From: Bacteroidales bacterium
GTDB taxonomy: Bacteria > Planctomycetota > Planctomycetia > Gemmatales > Gemmataceae
Length of the DNA: 64,000 bases
Assembly: GCA_026931725.1 (NCBI GenBank)
Contig: JAIXLE010000218.1
Span: forward strand, 1-64,000
Reading direction: 5' to 3'
Below are positions 44,809-53,286 of this stretch, in pieces. Within the stretch, counting starts at the first letter, position 1. Every line of letters starts with the position of its first letter. The notes below the pieces were generated by a model. It saw only the letters and a list, made by a program, of their open reading frames with translations, was not told the origin of the DNA and did no database searches. The position numbers were made by a program, and so were the translations under genes.

Positions 44809-47800
44809 ATGCGACACATCCGCCGACTTCTGGAGTCCTGTCTCGCTTTGGGTGGTTGTTTGGTCGTGGCCGGTTTTCTCGGCTGGTGGCCCGCGTTTGG
44901 TCAGAACCTCATCAAACAAGCCCCGATTGCGCCGAAACCTGCCGATGATTCCTCCGATCAGGAGATGAACGACGGTTTTGAGTCGCTGGCGTTGCCGAAA
45001 GACCGCGATTCCTCGCAACGCTATCAGGCGGTCCTCGATTACCTGGCCCGCGAAAAGAACATTCCGTGGGACATTGTGTGTGGGACTGCCCAACAATTGC
45101 TGGATAGTGGGAGTGATTCCTTCTACGAAATCGAAGAACCAAGCGAGGCAGGGCAGACCCGGAAACGCTATGTGAGCATCAAAGATCAAACCAATCGCCT
45201 GATTGGTGCCTTCCCCGCAGAAGGTCGGCAATTTTATCAGCTGACATTCGGCCCACCTGCTGATGCGGCCCTCAAAGCAGCCATCAAAGCGGGTTACGAT
45301 CCCGGAATGCTGGCGGCTGTTTCGCAACGCTATTTCCATACTGATGCCGGTGGTCAGGCTGCGTTGCTGATTGCGACGTTGAACCTGCATAAAGGGAACT
45401 ATGTCGAAGCCGCTTATGGGTTCGCCCGCCTGCTCGCTCGGCCGGGTTCTGAGGATCTGCTCACTCCGCTGACGTTGTTCAAAGCGGCCGTGGCGTTCAA
45501 ACGGGCTCCCGAAGGTGTTTCCCCTCGGTTACTGGGGCAAGTCTGGGAACGACTCGAACGACAGTTCCCCCGCGATGGTCTGTTACTGGGCGGCAAAACG
45601 TACTCACTAGAAGAATTGCGTCAGGAGCGAGATTTTCCGGTTGAAATGCTCTTTGGCCGTGTCGGGGATCAGTATGTCACCACTCGCTATGGAAATGCCG
45701 CCCATACGGGGGTTGGGGAAGGGGGGACACCGTTTCTCTCGCCATCGTTTGTGAGTCGAGTGCTGCAACTTTCCGATGACACGGCACCGCAGGATGGCCG
45801 GGATTGGATCAAAGAAGCGATCAGTAAAGCGATCAGTTTTCTCAACCAGACCAAATCGAAAGGGCAGGTAGCCTTACCGGGGTTCTTCCCCGTGACGGCT
45901 CCGAATCTGATTCTGTATCGTACCTACGATGGAGTGTACGCACGGGTGACGAAGAATGGGTTCGTCTCCCGCGGGCGGACGCTGAACGCTGGTGATCTCT
46001 TCTGGATGACCCCAACCAAGGGCGGTCTATACTCACTGATTACGAACTCCAGCGGAGCAGTGAAAAACGAGGTGGAACAATGGTGGCGGCCATTCTGGGA
46101 ACAACGCACGCCCACGCTGGTCTTTGAAAATGCACAAGTGGGCTCGCTCAGCCATGATGGGAAGCTCGTGTATTTCATCGATGATGTCGCCGTGCCACCG
46201 CCTGCGCAATTGTTCAATCCGCAATTCGGTGGGTTTCCCAATCCCGCGGGAATGGCTCCTGGAACGACCGGCTTACGCGGGATGACGGAATATAGCCGTC
46301 TGGTTGCGGTAGACATGATGACCGGAAAGCTCGTCTGGTCCCTGGGTGGATTGGCGACCACGAAAATGACCGAAGAAGAAGAACGGAAGTCAACTAACAC
46401 TGCCGAATTGACGGATAACGCGATTTTCCTGGGGCCGCCTGTCCCCATCAATGGCAAGTTGTACGTCTTGTACGAACGCGACAGCTACCTCCGACTCGCC
46501 TGTATCGACCCGCATAAACTCGTGGGAGGCCAGGTTGAGAACAGCAAGCGGGCCGACAAGTACCCCGAACTCATCTGGACACAAAATCTCGGTCGACCCA
46601 ATACCCCGCTGCATCAAGATTCCCTGCGGCGGATTCAACCCGTGTATCTAACCTATGCGGATGGTGTGCTGGTGTGCCCGACCAACTGCGGGGCCGTCAT
46701 TGCGGTGGATATTAACGCACGCAGCCTCCTTTGGGCACGCGGGTATGGCACGGCGGACCCGCAACCGAAGCCGATCAACGGTCGTATTCGTCGTGTGCCG
46801 GTCAATCCCCAACAGACATTGCCACAGGATCGTTGGCGCGCATCCGCGCCGATTATCGCGGATGGCAAAGTCATCGTCACGGCTTATGACTCTGATCAGA
46901 TTCAATGCCTGGACCTACGAACCGGGAATATCCTCTGGGCAGATGCACGCGAGAAAGATGACCTGATGGTCGGCGGCGTGGTGTCCGGCACGGTGGTTGT
47001 GGTCGGCAAAAATACGGCTCGTGGCTACGCTCTGAACGGGAATGGCAAACCCATCTGGAAACAACTGAAGATTGGCACCCCCGCTGGGCACGGCGTGGCG
47101 ACCAAAGATGGCCTCTATTACATTCCCATGCTCGGTGACCCGGATCGCCCCGATTCGACCCAACCGCAAGTCTGGGCCATTGATGCCGCTTCGGGTCAAG
47201 TCCGCTCGAAGACGGCATTCCGCGAGAAGACCATCGACTATGTGGACCGATACGAACCCAAAGATAGCCGGATTGTGTTGGGCAATCTCGTGTTCCATGA
47301 AGGGCAACTCTTCTCACAATCGGCCACCCGCATTTCCGCGTTCCCGTTGATCGAACTGAAGAAGCGAGAAATGGATCGACTCCTCGCCCAAAACCCGAAC
47401 GACCCGAAGGGACTCACGTTCCGGGGGGAGTTGCTGTTGGATGATGGCAAACTCCAAGCGGCGGTTGCGGACTTCAAGGCTGCGGAAAAGCACAACCCAC
47501 CAGAAGAAATTCGCCGGACCATCCGCGAGAAACTGTATCAGGCTTACACGGAGTTGCTTCGTAATAACTTTGATGCGGCCGAAGGAATTCTCAACGAGTA
47601 TCAAGCACTCTGCGAAATTCCCATCGACACCGAAAATGAACTGAAACGCCAAGAGTTGCTGGACGAACAGATTCGCCGGAAAGGTTTGTATCTTTCGCTC
47701 GTGGCGCGTGGCCGTGAGAAGCAGGGTCGGCTCGTGGAGGCGTTCGACCATTATCGCGCCTTCGCCTCACTCGGTGATAATTCGCAACTCTTCTCCATCT

Positions 47801-49794
47801 TCGATGAACCGAACGGTATGACACGCCCCGATGTCTGGGCGCGGGGTCGCATTGATGCGATGATTCGCAACGCCAAAGACCCAGCAACCCGTAAACCGCT
47901 CGAAGATCGCGTGACGAGCGATTGGGAAGCGGTACGCGGTGCAAATGATCTGAAACGACTCCGAGAGTTCGTACAAGTGTTCGGGCCGTATTTCCCCTCG
48001 GGCCGAGAAGCGCAACTCTTACTCGCCGAAAAACTGTTGTTGACGAACAACGACGACGATATGCGGGATGCACAAATCCAGTTGATGCAATTGTGGGCCA
48101 CGGCAGAAGATGACCAGACCATCGCCCGTGCCATTGAGGCGTTGGCCCGCGTCATGACCCGGCGCGGGATGCTCGAAGACGCGGTGGGGTTGTACGCCCA
48201 ACTCGGGACGCGGTATGCCGAGGTTGTCGTCCGTGATGGGAAAACCGGAGCGGAATTGTACGGAGAACTGATTACCGATAAACGGTTGCTACCGTACCTC
48301 GAACCGGCACGCGGTTCCACATTCTCCAGTTACAACGTGGAATTCCAGTTAGGGAATACGGGCCGACCGTTCCAACAACAGACCTTCACCGTGCGGCCGG
48401 ATGGGGATTTATTGCCCTTCTTTGCTCGCTATCGGCTCACGATGGAAATGAACCCGAACGGCGGCACCGAACCGTGGGTGTTGCGGGTGACCGATCATGT
48501 GACGGGGGAGGATCGGTGCAAATTTCCCGGTTTGTCCATGATTCTGGGCCGCAATGGCTTCAACCAGGGGCCGCCGTCTTACCGTGTCGCTCAAGCGAGC
48601 GGGCATCTCTTGCTGATGAACATCGGGCAGTTTGCCTATTGCTTCGACTTGGCCGAGAAACGCGAACTCTGGCGGTACAACCTGTTCGGCAACAATTTCC
48701 AGGATCCGAACCAGCAACCCCAGGTGCAACCCCCGCAACCCGGCGAAGACCCGAATGAACTCGTGGTGTCCTACCCGGATGGCTGGACTCTCCGGTTGGG
48801 CCGCTCGGCCGTCATTCAACCGAACTATGTGTGTCTGGTCACACGCGATGGCCTTGTAGCACTCGATCCGTACACCAAGGAACTCCTATGGCAACGGACG
48901 AACGTATCGACCAAGGCGCAGGTCTTCGGTGATGCGCGCCATCTCTTTTTGATCGAAACATCGGCTGCGGGCACCACGGCAAAAGTGTTGCGGGCGGTGG
49001 ATGGCTCGATCGTGGAGAACGTCCCCGATTTCGCCGCGATGTATGCTAGTTCGGCGCGAGTCGGTGTCTGGGGTCGCCACATCCTCCTCAGCGAAGGCGG
49101 CGACGAAAAACCACGCGTGCTGCGTCTCTATGATCCGCTCACGGGGCAGGATGCATGGTCGAAACAGTACCCGCCCCAGGCGGTTATCATCACCACAGAC
49201 GATCGCGATTGGACGGGCAGTCTGGCTCCCGATGGATCGTTTGAGGTTCTGCATGTCAACACAGGCAAATTGATTTTCCAGGGGCAAATCGATGCGGCCA
49301 ATCTGGCCGAACACACCTGTAACTCGGAAGGGAAGTTCGACATTACCGAACCCTATCTCCTGATGGATGCGGAGCGCGTGTATCTGTTTCTAAATCGAAA
49401 ATTGGACCGCAACCGCCGAAACTTGCAGGGGAACGGTTTCTCGATGGTGAAGTCGCACCCCGTGAATGGGGCCGCTTATGGTTTTGATCGCACGACCGGC
49501 AAGCGGCTCTGGTTCTATGATGGACCGTTTGAGAATCAACTGCTGATTCTGGAACGATTTGATGAACTTCCGGTCCTCATCGCGGCAGCGCCCGGTGTTG
49601 ATGAAGAGGATCATGTCATGAAGTACAACGTCATCGTTCTCGATAAACGGGGTCGGCTTGATAAACGGCAAGGATTCCCCCAGAATGGTGCCTTCGTGTC
49701 GATGTACGCGGATCCCAAAACGCGAGCCATCGAACTCTGGCGCTACGATTTGCGGCTCCGCATCGAGCCGAAAGATTCCGCATCATCCCGATAA
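44809..49794 (+). CDS. Giant secreted PQQ-type beta-propeller protein with TPR-like centre
   Basis: A 1661-residue exported protein. The N-terminal 35 residues are a signal peptide or anchor (LLESCLALGGCLVVAGFLGWW). Residues 60-320 are helical. Residues about 370-850 carry PQQ-like propeller blades, recognised by MTGKLVWS, ARSLLWARG, LRTGNILWAD and GNGKPIWKQ. Residues 860-1150 are helical and TPR-like (DDGKLQAAVADFKAAEKHNP). Residues 1200-1660 form a second propeller with YTKELLWQR, LTGQDAWSK and TTGKRLWFY. Start ATG 44809 has GAGG 9 bases upstream. Two hairpins follow its stop. Substrate and partners are unknown; the PQQ-like blades may not bind PQQ. Confidence 0.85.
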   Translation: MRHIRRLLESCLALGGCLVVAGFLGWWPAFGQNLIKQAPIAPKPADDSSDQEMNDGFESLALPKDRDSSQRYQAVLDYLAREKNIPWDIVCGTAQQLLDSGSDSFYEIEEPSEAGQTRKRYVSIKDQTNRLIGAFPAEGRQFYQLTFGPPADAALKAAIKAGYDPGMLAAVSQRYFHTDAGGQAALLIATLNLHKGNYVEAAYGFARLLARPGSEDLLTPLTLFKAAVAFKRAPEGVSPRLLGQVWERLERQFPRDGLLLGGKTYSLEELRQERDFPVEMLFGRVGDQYVTTRYGNAAHTGVGEGGTPFLSPSFVSRVLQLSDDTAPQDGRDWIKEAISKAISFLNQTKSKGQVALPGFFPVTAPNLILYRTYDGVYARVTKNGFVSRGRTLNAGDLFWMTPTKGGLYSLITNSSGAVKNEVEQWWRPFWEQRTPTLVFENAQVGSLSHDGKLVYFIDDVAVPPPAQLFNPQFGGFPNPAGMAPGTTGLRGMTEYSRLVAVDMMTGKLVWSLGGLATTKMTEEEERKSTNTAELTDNAIFLGPPVPINGKLYVLYERDSYLRLACIDPHKLVGGQVENSKRADKYPELIWTQNLGRPNTPLHQDSLRRIQPVYLTYADGVLVCPTNCGAVIAVDINARSLLWARGYGTADPQPKPINGRIRRVPVNPQQTLPQDRWRASAPIIADGKVIVTAYDSDQIQCLDLRTGNILWADAREKDDLMVGGVVSGTVVVVGKNTARGYALNGNGKPIWKQLKIGTPAGHGVATKDGLYYIPMLGDPDRPDSTQPQVWAIDAASGQVRSKTAFREKTIDYVDRYEPKDSRIVLGNLVFHEGQLFSQSATRISAFPLIELKKREMDRLLAQNPNDPKGLTFRGELLLDDGKLQAAVADFKAAEKHNPPEEIRRTIREKLYQAYTELLRNNFDAAEGILNEYQALCEIPIDTENELKRQELLDEQIRRKGLYLSLVARGREKQGRLVEAFDHYRAFASLGDNSQLFSIFDEPNGMTRPDVWARGRIDAMIRNAKDPATRKPLEDRVTSDWEAVRGANDLKRLREFVQVFGPYFPSGREAQLLLAEKLLLTNNDDDMRDAQIQLMQLWATAEDDQTIARAIEALARVMTRRGMLEDAVGLYAQLGTRYAEVVVRDGKTGAELYGELITDKRLLPYLEPARGSTFSSYNVEFQLGNTGRPFQQQTFTVRPDGDLLPFFARYRLTMEMNPNGGTEPWVLRVTDHVTGEDRCKFPGLSMILGRNGFNQGPPSYRVAQASGHLLLMNIGQFAYCFDLAEKRELWRYNLFGNNFQDPNQQPQVQPPQPGEDPNELVVSYPDGWTLRLGRSAVIQPNYVCLVTRDGLVALDPYTKELLWQRTNVSTKAQVFGDARHLFLIETSAAGTTAKVLRAVDGSIVENVPDFAAMYASSARVGVWGRHILLSEGGDEKPRVLRLYDPLTGQDAWSKQYPPQAVIITTDDRDWTGSLAPDGSFEVLHVNTGKLIFQGQIDAANLAEHTCNSEGKFDITEPYLLMDAERVYLFLNRKLDRNRRNLQGNGFSMVKSHPVNGAAYGFDRTTGKRLWFYDGPFENQLLILERFDELPVLIAAAPGVDEEDHVMKYNVIVLDKRGRLDKRQGFPQNGAFVSMYADPKTRAIELWRYDLRLRIEPKDSASSR

Positions 49795-49799
49795 CCGCG

Positions 49800-49827
49800 A
49801 TCGCCCGAACCTCTGTACTCGGGCGAT
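49800..49827 (+). terminator. Hairpin after the PQQ-propeller gene
   Basis: ATCGCCCGA (49800-49808) pairs perfectly with TCGGGCGAT (49819-49827) around ten bases, six bases after the stop codon. Confidence 0.6.
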
Positions 49828-49839
49828 GTTCTGCAATTT

Positions 49840-49886
49840 CCCGCCGATTCGTTCCTCCACCACAATTCCTCTCGGCGGGGGTTTTT
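49840..49886 (+). terminator. Rho-independent terminator before the toroid/MoxR cluster
   Basis: CCCGCCGA (49840-49847) pairs with TCGGCGGG (49872-49879), followed by GG and five T. It is the best intrinsic terminator in the window and separates the PQQ gene from the next cluster. Confidence 0.7.
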
Positions 49887-49959
49887 GCGTGTGAGGTTTT
49901 CCCTGCCAACTCGTCATCCTTTCATGAGTCGAAATCTGTTCGGCTAGGGAGTATCGCTC

Positions 49960-51066
49960 ATGAGTTTGTCCTTCCGCCTGATTATCGCCGGGCTTGCCTT
50001 ACTCACCATGAGTGTGAACTTCTCGACCTCCGCTCCTGAAGTGGCCCAGAAAAAAGACCTGGATGCCGTCATAGACAAGGGACTCGACTGGCTCAAGCGC
50101 ACGCAAGCGCCCGATGGTCACTGGGAAGCCCAAGGCGGACAGTACCCCACATCGATGACCGCACTGGCCGGAATGGCAATGCTCATGGAGGGCAGCACGC
50201 TCCGGGAAGGCAAATACAGCGACAACATTCAAAAAGCCGTCAACTGGTTCGTGGCCCGTGCCCAGCCGAACGGCTTGCTCGGTAATCCAAACAATCCCAC
50301 GGAATCCTCACGCTATACCTTTGGTCATGGGTTCGGTCTTCTGTTTCTGGCAAGTGCCTATGGCGAGGAAGAAGACGCGGAACGGCGCAAGAAACTGGAA
50401 AAAATCATCAAGAAAGCTGTAGAGTTTACTGGCAAAGCTCAAACGAACAAAGGCGGTTGGGGTTACGTTTCCGCAGCGGATGGGAATAACTTCGACGAAG
50501 GTTCAACGACGATTACACAGTTGCAGGCACTGCGGGCCGCTCGCAACGCGGGTATCCCGGTTCCCAAGGAAATCATCGACAAAGCCGTGAAGTATCTTCG
50601 GAACGCCACCACGGCACGCGGCGGGATTATTTATAGCCTCTATCAAAGTGGTGGGGCGGCACCCGTGGGGCAGGAACGCCCGCCGTTGACCGCCGCCGCC
50701 GTGGCCTGCGCCTTCGCTGCTGGCCAATATGAAGATGAATACGCGAAGAAATGGATCAAATTCTGCAAAGAAAACATCCCGATCGCTAAAGGTCGGGTCG
50801 CTCACGATGAATACCAGAGCTACTATTTTGCCCAAGCACTCTACATTTTAGGCGATGATCGGTACGGCAAACTCTTCCCGAATGATGTGAAAACGAGTTG
50901 GCTCACTTGGAGTCACTATAAAGAGGCGATGTTCGATCACCTGAAATCGCAACAAAACGCTGATGGAAGCTGGACGAGTGGCTACATTGGCCCTGTGTTC
51001 TCCACCGCGATCAACCTGACGATTTTGCAACTCGATAAAGGGTTGCTGCCGATTTATTACCGCTAA
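49960..51066 (+). CDS. Secreted prenyltransferase/squalene-cyclase-like toroid protein
   Basis: A 368-residue exported alpha-toroid protein. Residues 1-25 are a signal peptide; GGGAG lies 9 bases before the ATG. Repeats with aromatic turns follow: [36 protein letters not shown] and [14 protein letters not shown], plus [17 protein letters not shown] helices. This is the squalene-cyclase/prenyltransferase fold without a DxDD active site or a haem motif. It heads the MoxR cluster, 110 bases before it. A binding or scaffold role is more likely than catalysis, which is inference. Confidence 0.85.
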   Translation: MSLSFRLIIAGLALLTMSVNFSTSAPEVAQKKDLDAVIDKGLDWLKRTQAPDGHWEAQGGQYPTSMTALAGMAMLMEGSTLREGKYSDNIQKAVNWFVARAQPNGLLGNPNNPTESSRYTFGHGFGLLFLASAYGEEEDAERRKKLEKIIKKAVEFTGKAQTNKGGWGYVSAADGNNFDEGSTTITQLQALRAARNAGIPVPKEIIDKAVKYLRNATTARGGIIYSLYQSGGAAPVGQERPPLTAAAVACAFAAGQYEDEYAKKWIKFCKENIPIAKGRVAHDEYQSYYFAQALYILGDDRYGKLFPNDVKTSWLTWSHYKEAMFDHLKSQQNADGSWTSGYIGPVFSTAINLTILQLDKGLLPIYYR

Positions 51067-51087
51067 CCGGATTGTTCCCAAGCCGTG

Positions 51088-51125
51088 CCCCACCGGGGAA
51101 ACGGTTGGAGTGGGGATGCCTCCCC
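51088..51125 (+). promoter_or_regulatory. Two mutually exclusive hairpins before the MoxR gene
   Basis: CCCCAC (51088-51093) can pair with GTGGGG (51110-51115), or GGGGA (51112-51116) with TCCCC (51121-51125). The two share bases, so only one can form at a time, which is attenuator-like. No energies were computed. Confidence 0.35.
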
Positions 51126-51176
51126 TGGTCGCGGTTCGTATCGACTGATTTTTATCTTTTGGAGCCCGGCTCACTC

Positions 51177-52244
51177 ATGAACGATCACGCAGCGGCTAAT
51201 ACGTTTGGAGAATCTGACATCGCGGCGATGCAGAGGCTCAAGAAATCGTTCGATGACATTAAACAACAACTCACCCGCGTCATCGTCGGCCAGGATCAGG
51301 TGATTGAAGAACTCCTCATCGCAATGTTCAGTCGGGGGCACTGTATTCTCGAAGGGGTGCCCGGCCTGGCGAAAACATTGATGATCTCCACCCTGGCTCG
51401 CACGCTTTCGCTGGATTTTAGCCGTATCCAGTTCACGCCGGACCTCATGCCCGCTGACATCACGGGTACGGAAATTATCGAGGAAAATCGGTCAACCGGG
51501 CAGCGCGAGTTCAAATTCCTCGCCGGACCGCTGTTCGCCAATGTCATTCTGGCAGACGAAATCAACCGAACCCCACCGAAAACGCAAGCGGCTCTGCTCG
51601 AAGCGATGCAGGAACGGCAAGTCACCGTGGGTCGGATGCGGCACAAATTGTCGAATCCGTTCTTCGTGCTGGCGACGCAGAACCCCATCGAGCAGGAAGG
51701 AACCTATCCGCTGCCCGAAGCGCAGCAAGACCGATTCATGTTCAAAGTCTTCGTCAAATACCCTTCCTTCGATGAAGAGTTTGAGATCGCCCGGCGGACC
51801 ACGGCTATCCAAAGCGAAGAGATTTCACCTGTATTGTCTGGTGAACAGATTCTCGAACTGCAAACGCTGGTGCGCAAAGTACCTGTCTCGGACCATTGTA
51901 TCAAGTATTGTTTGGCATTAGTGCGTCAAACCCGCATCGGGGAACCGGGGGTGCCGAAATTCGTGAAAGAATGGCTGAGTTGGGGAGCCGGCCCGCGAGC
52001 GGTTCAGAACCTGATTCTGGGCGCGAAAGCCCGTGCATTGTTGTACGGTCGGCCGCACGTCACGACGGAAGATGTACAAGCCCTGGCGTTCCCCGTTCTT
52101 CGCCATCGGATTCTGACGAACTTTACCGCCGCCTCGGAAGGGGTCACAACCGAAACCGTGATCCAGAAATTGCTGGACGAAACCCCCGCGAAAGAAGGGG
52201 ATCTCGAACGCGATGAGCGATTCAAGAAGATTTTCACGGCGTGA
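51177..52244 (+). CDS. MoxR family AAA+ ATPase
   Basis: A 355-residue cytoplasmic chaperone-like ATPase. Walker A is EGVPGLAKT (59-67), Walker [23 protein letters not shown], sensor [25 protein letters not shown]. These are MoxR signature blocks. MoxR ATPases act with VWA-domain proteins in metal insertion, complex maturation or stress; three such partners follow here. Start ATG 51177 is preferred; GGAG lies 13 bases upstream, rather far. Confidence 0.94.
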   Translation: MNDHAAANTFGESDIAAMQRLKKSFDDIKQQLTRVIVGQDQVIEELLIAMFSRGHCILEGVPGLAKTLMISTLARTLSLDFSRIQFTPDLMPADITGTEIIEENRSTGQREFKFLAGPLFANVILADEINRTPPKTQAALLEAMQERQVTVGRMRHKLSNPFFVLATQNPIEQEGTYPLPEAQQDRFMFKVFVKYPSFDEEFEIARRTTAIQSEEISPVLSGEQILELQTLVRKVPVSDHCIKYCLALVRQTRIGEPGVPKFVKEWLSWGAGPRAVQNLILGAKARALLYGRPHVTTEDVQALAFPVLRHRILTNFTAASEGVTTETVIQKLLDETPAKEGDLERDERFKKIFTA

Positions 52245-52261
52245 TGCTCGGATTTTGGTCA

Positions 52262-52312
52262 GAATTTAGAATCGGGAATCGGAAGCTCTCCTGTCCTCAA
52301 CAGGAAATTCTT
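52262..52312 (+). promoter_or_regulatory. Nested hairpin between MoxR and DUF58 genes
   Basis: TCCTGT (52290-52295) pairs with ACAGGA (52301-52306); an outer pair AGAATT (52262-52267) with AATTCT (52307-52312) encloses it. It sits 31 bases before the DUF58 start and could tune expression of the downstream genes. Confidence 0.4.
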
Positions 52313-52342
52313 CGACCTCAAACGGATAAGTAAGTGGTTCTT

Positions 52343-53260
52343 ATGGATTCTGACGACCCCCGCCGATTCCTGCACCCCTCGACCATTGCGCAGATTGCCC
52401 GGCTCGATTTGCGGGCACGCCAAGTGGTCGAAGGGTTTATTTCCGGTGCGCATAAGAGTCCGTTCTTCGGTCAATCGGTCGAATTCGTCCAACACCGCGA
52501 TTACGTTCCGGGTGACGACATTCGACACCTCGACTGGAAAGTTTGGTCTAAAACTGACAAGTTTTACATCAAACAGTTTGAGGCCGAAACCAACCTGCGG
52601 GCCAGTCTGGTTGTCGATACCAGTGAGTCGATGCTCTATGGCCGTGGCCCGATGAACAAGTACGAATATGCCTGCACGGCGGCGGCGTGTCTGGCTTATC
52701 TCATCATCAAGCAACAGGACTCCGCAGGGTTGTACAGCTTTGGCTGGGAGGTGAAGCAGGCCATTCCCCCCCGCAGCAACCAACGCCAACTGGATGCCAT
52801 TACGAAGTCTCTCGATCTGAGTCGACCTTCGCAACAAACGGCGATTCGCAAAGTCATGCGGCAAGTGGCCGAATCCTCACCGATCCGCGGGATGGTTATC
52901 GTCTTTTCCGATCTGCTCACCGATCGGGAGGATCTCTTCAAAGCACTCGAAATGCTGCGTCATCGCCGTCATGATGTCGTGGTCTTCCACATTCTTGACG
53001 ATGATGAACTGACGTTCCCCTTCAGCGGGATGACGAAATTCGAGGGTTTGGAAGAGATGCCGCACCTGTTCTGCGATCCCAAAGCGTTGCGGCAGGGGTA
53101 TCTGGAAGCGTTGGAAGAATATCTTGTTGAAGTCCGCCGCGGTTTGACCCGGTTGGGGGTGGACTACACGTTGATTCGCACCAGCGATTACTTGGATGCG
53201 GTCTTGTCGCGGTTCCTCCATATGCGCATGTCGGATCGGGCGAGCCCGGTGCGACGCTGA
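52343..53260 (+). CDS. DUF58 domain-containing (VWA-like) protein
   Basis: A 305-residue soluble protein. HRDYVPGDDIRHLDWKVWSKTDKFYIKQFEAET is the DUF58 core, here split by the usual conserved aspartate/tryptophan. VVDTSESM provides a DxSxS metal-dependent adhesion (MIDAS) motif, and VIVFSDLLTDREDL and VVVFHILDDDELTFP follow the VWA fold. DUF58 proteins are regular partners of MoxR ATPases. The start at ATG 52343 has no strong ribosome binding site; an in-frame GTG lies at 52334. The next gene begins 26 bases after the stop. Confidence 0.93.
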   Translation: MDSDDPRRFLHPSTIAQIARLDLRARQVVEGFISGAHKSPFFGQSVEFVQHRDYVPGDDIRHLDWKVWSKTDKFYIKQFEAETNLRASLVVDTSESMLYGRGPMNKYEYACTAAACLAYLIIKQQDSAGLYSFGWEVKQAIPPRSNQRQLDAITKSLDLSRPSQQTAIRKVMRQVAESSPIRGMVIVFSDLLTDREDLFKALEMLRHRRHDVVVFHILDDDELTFPFSGMTKFEGLEEMPHLFCDPKALRQGYLEALEEYLVEVRRGLTRLGVDYTLIRTSDYLDAVLSRFLHMRMSDRASPVRR

Positions 53261-53286
53261 GAAATTATCCCCTATCGGCAGAGTCT

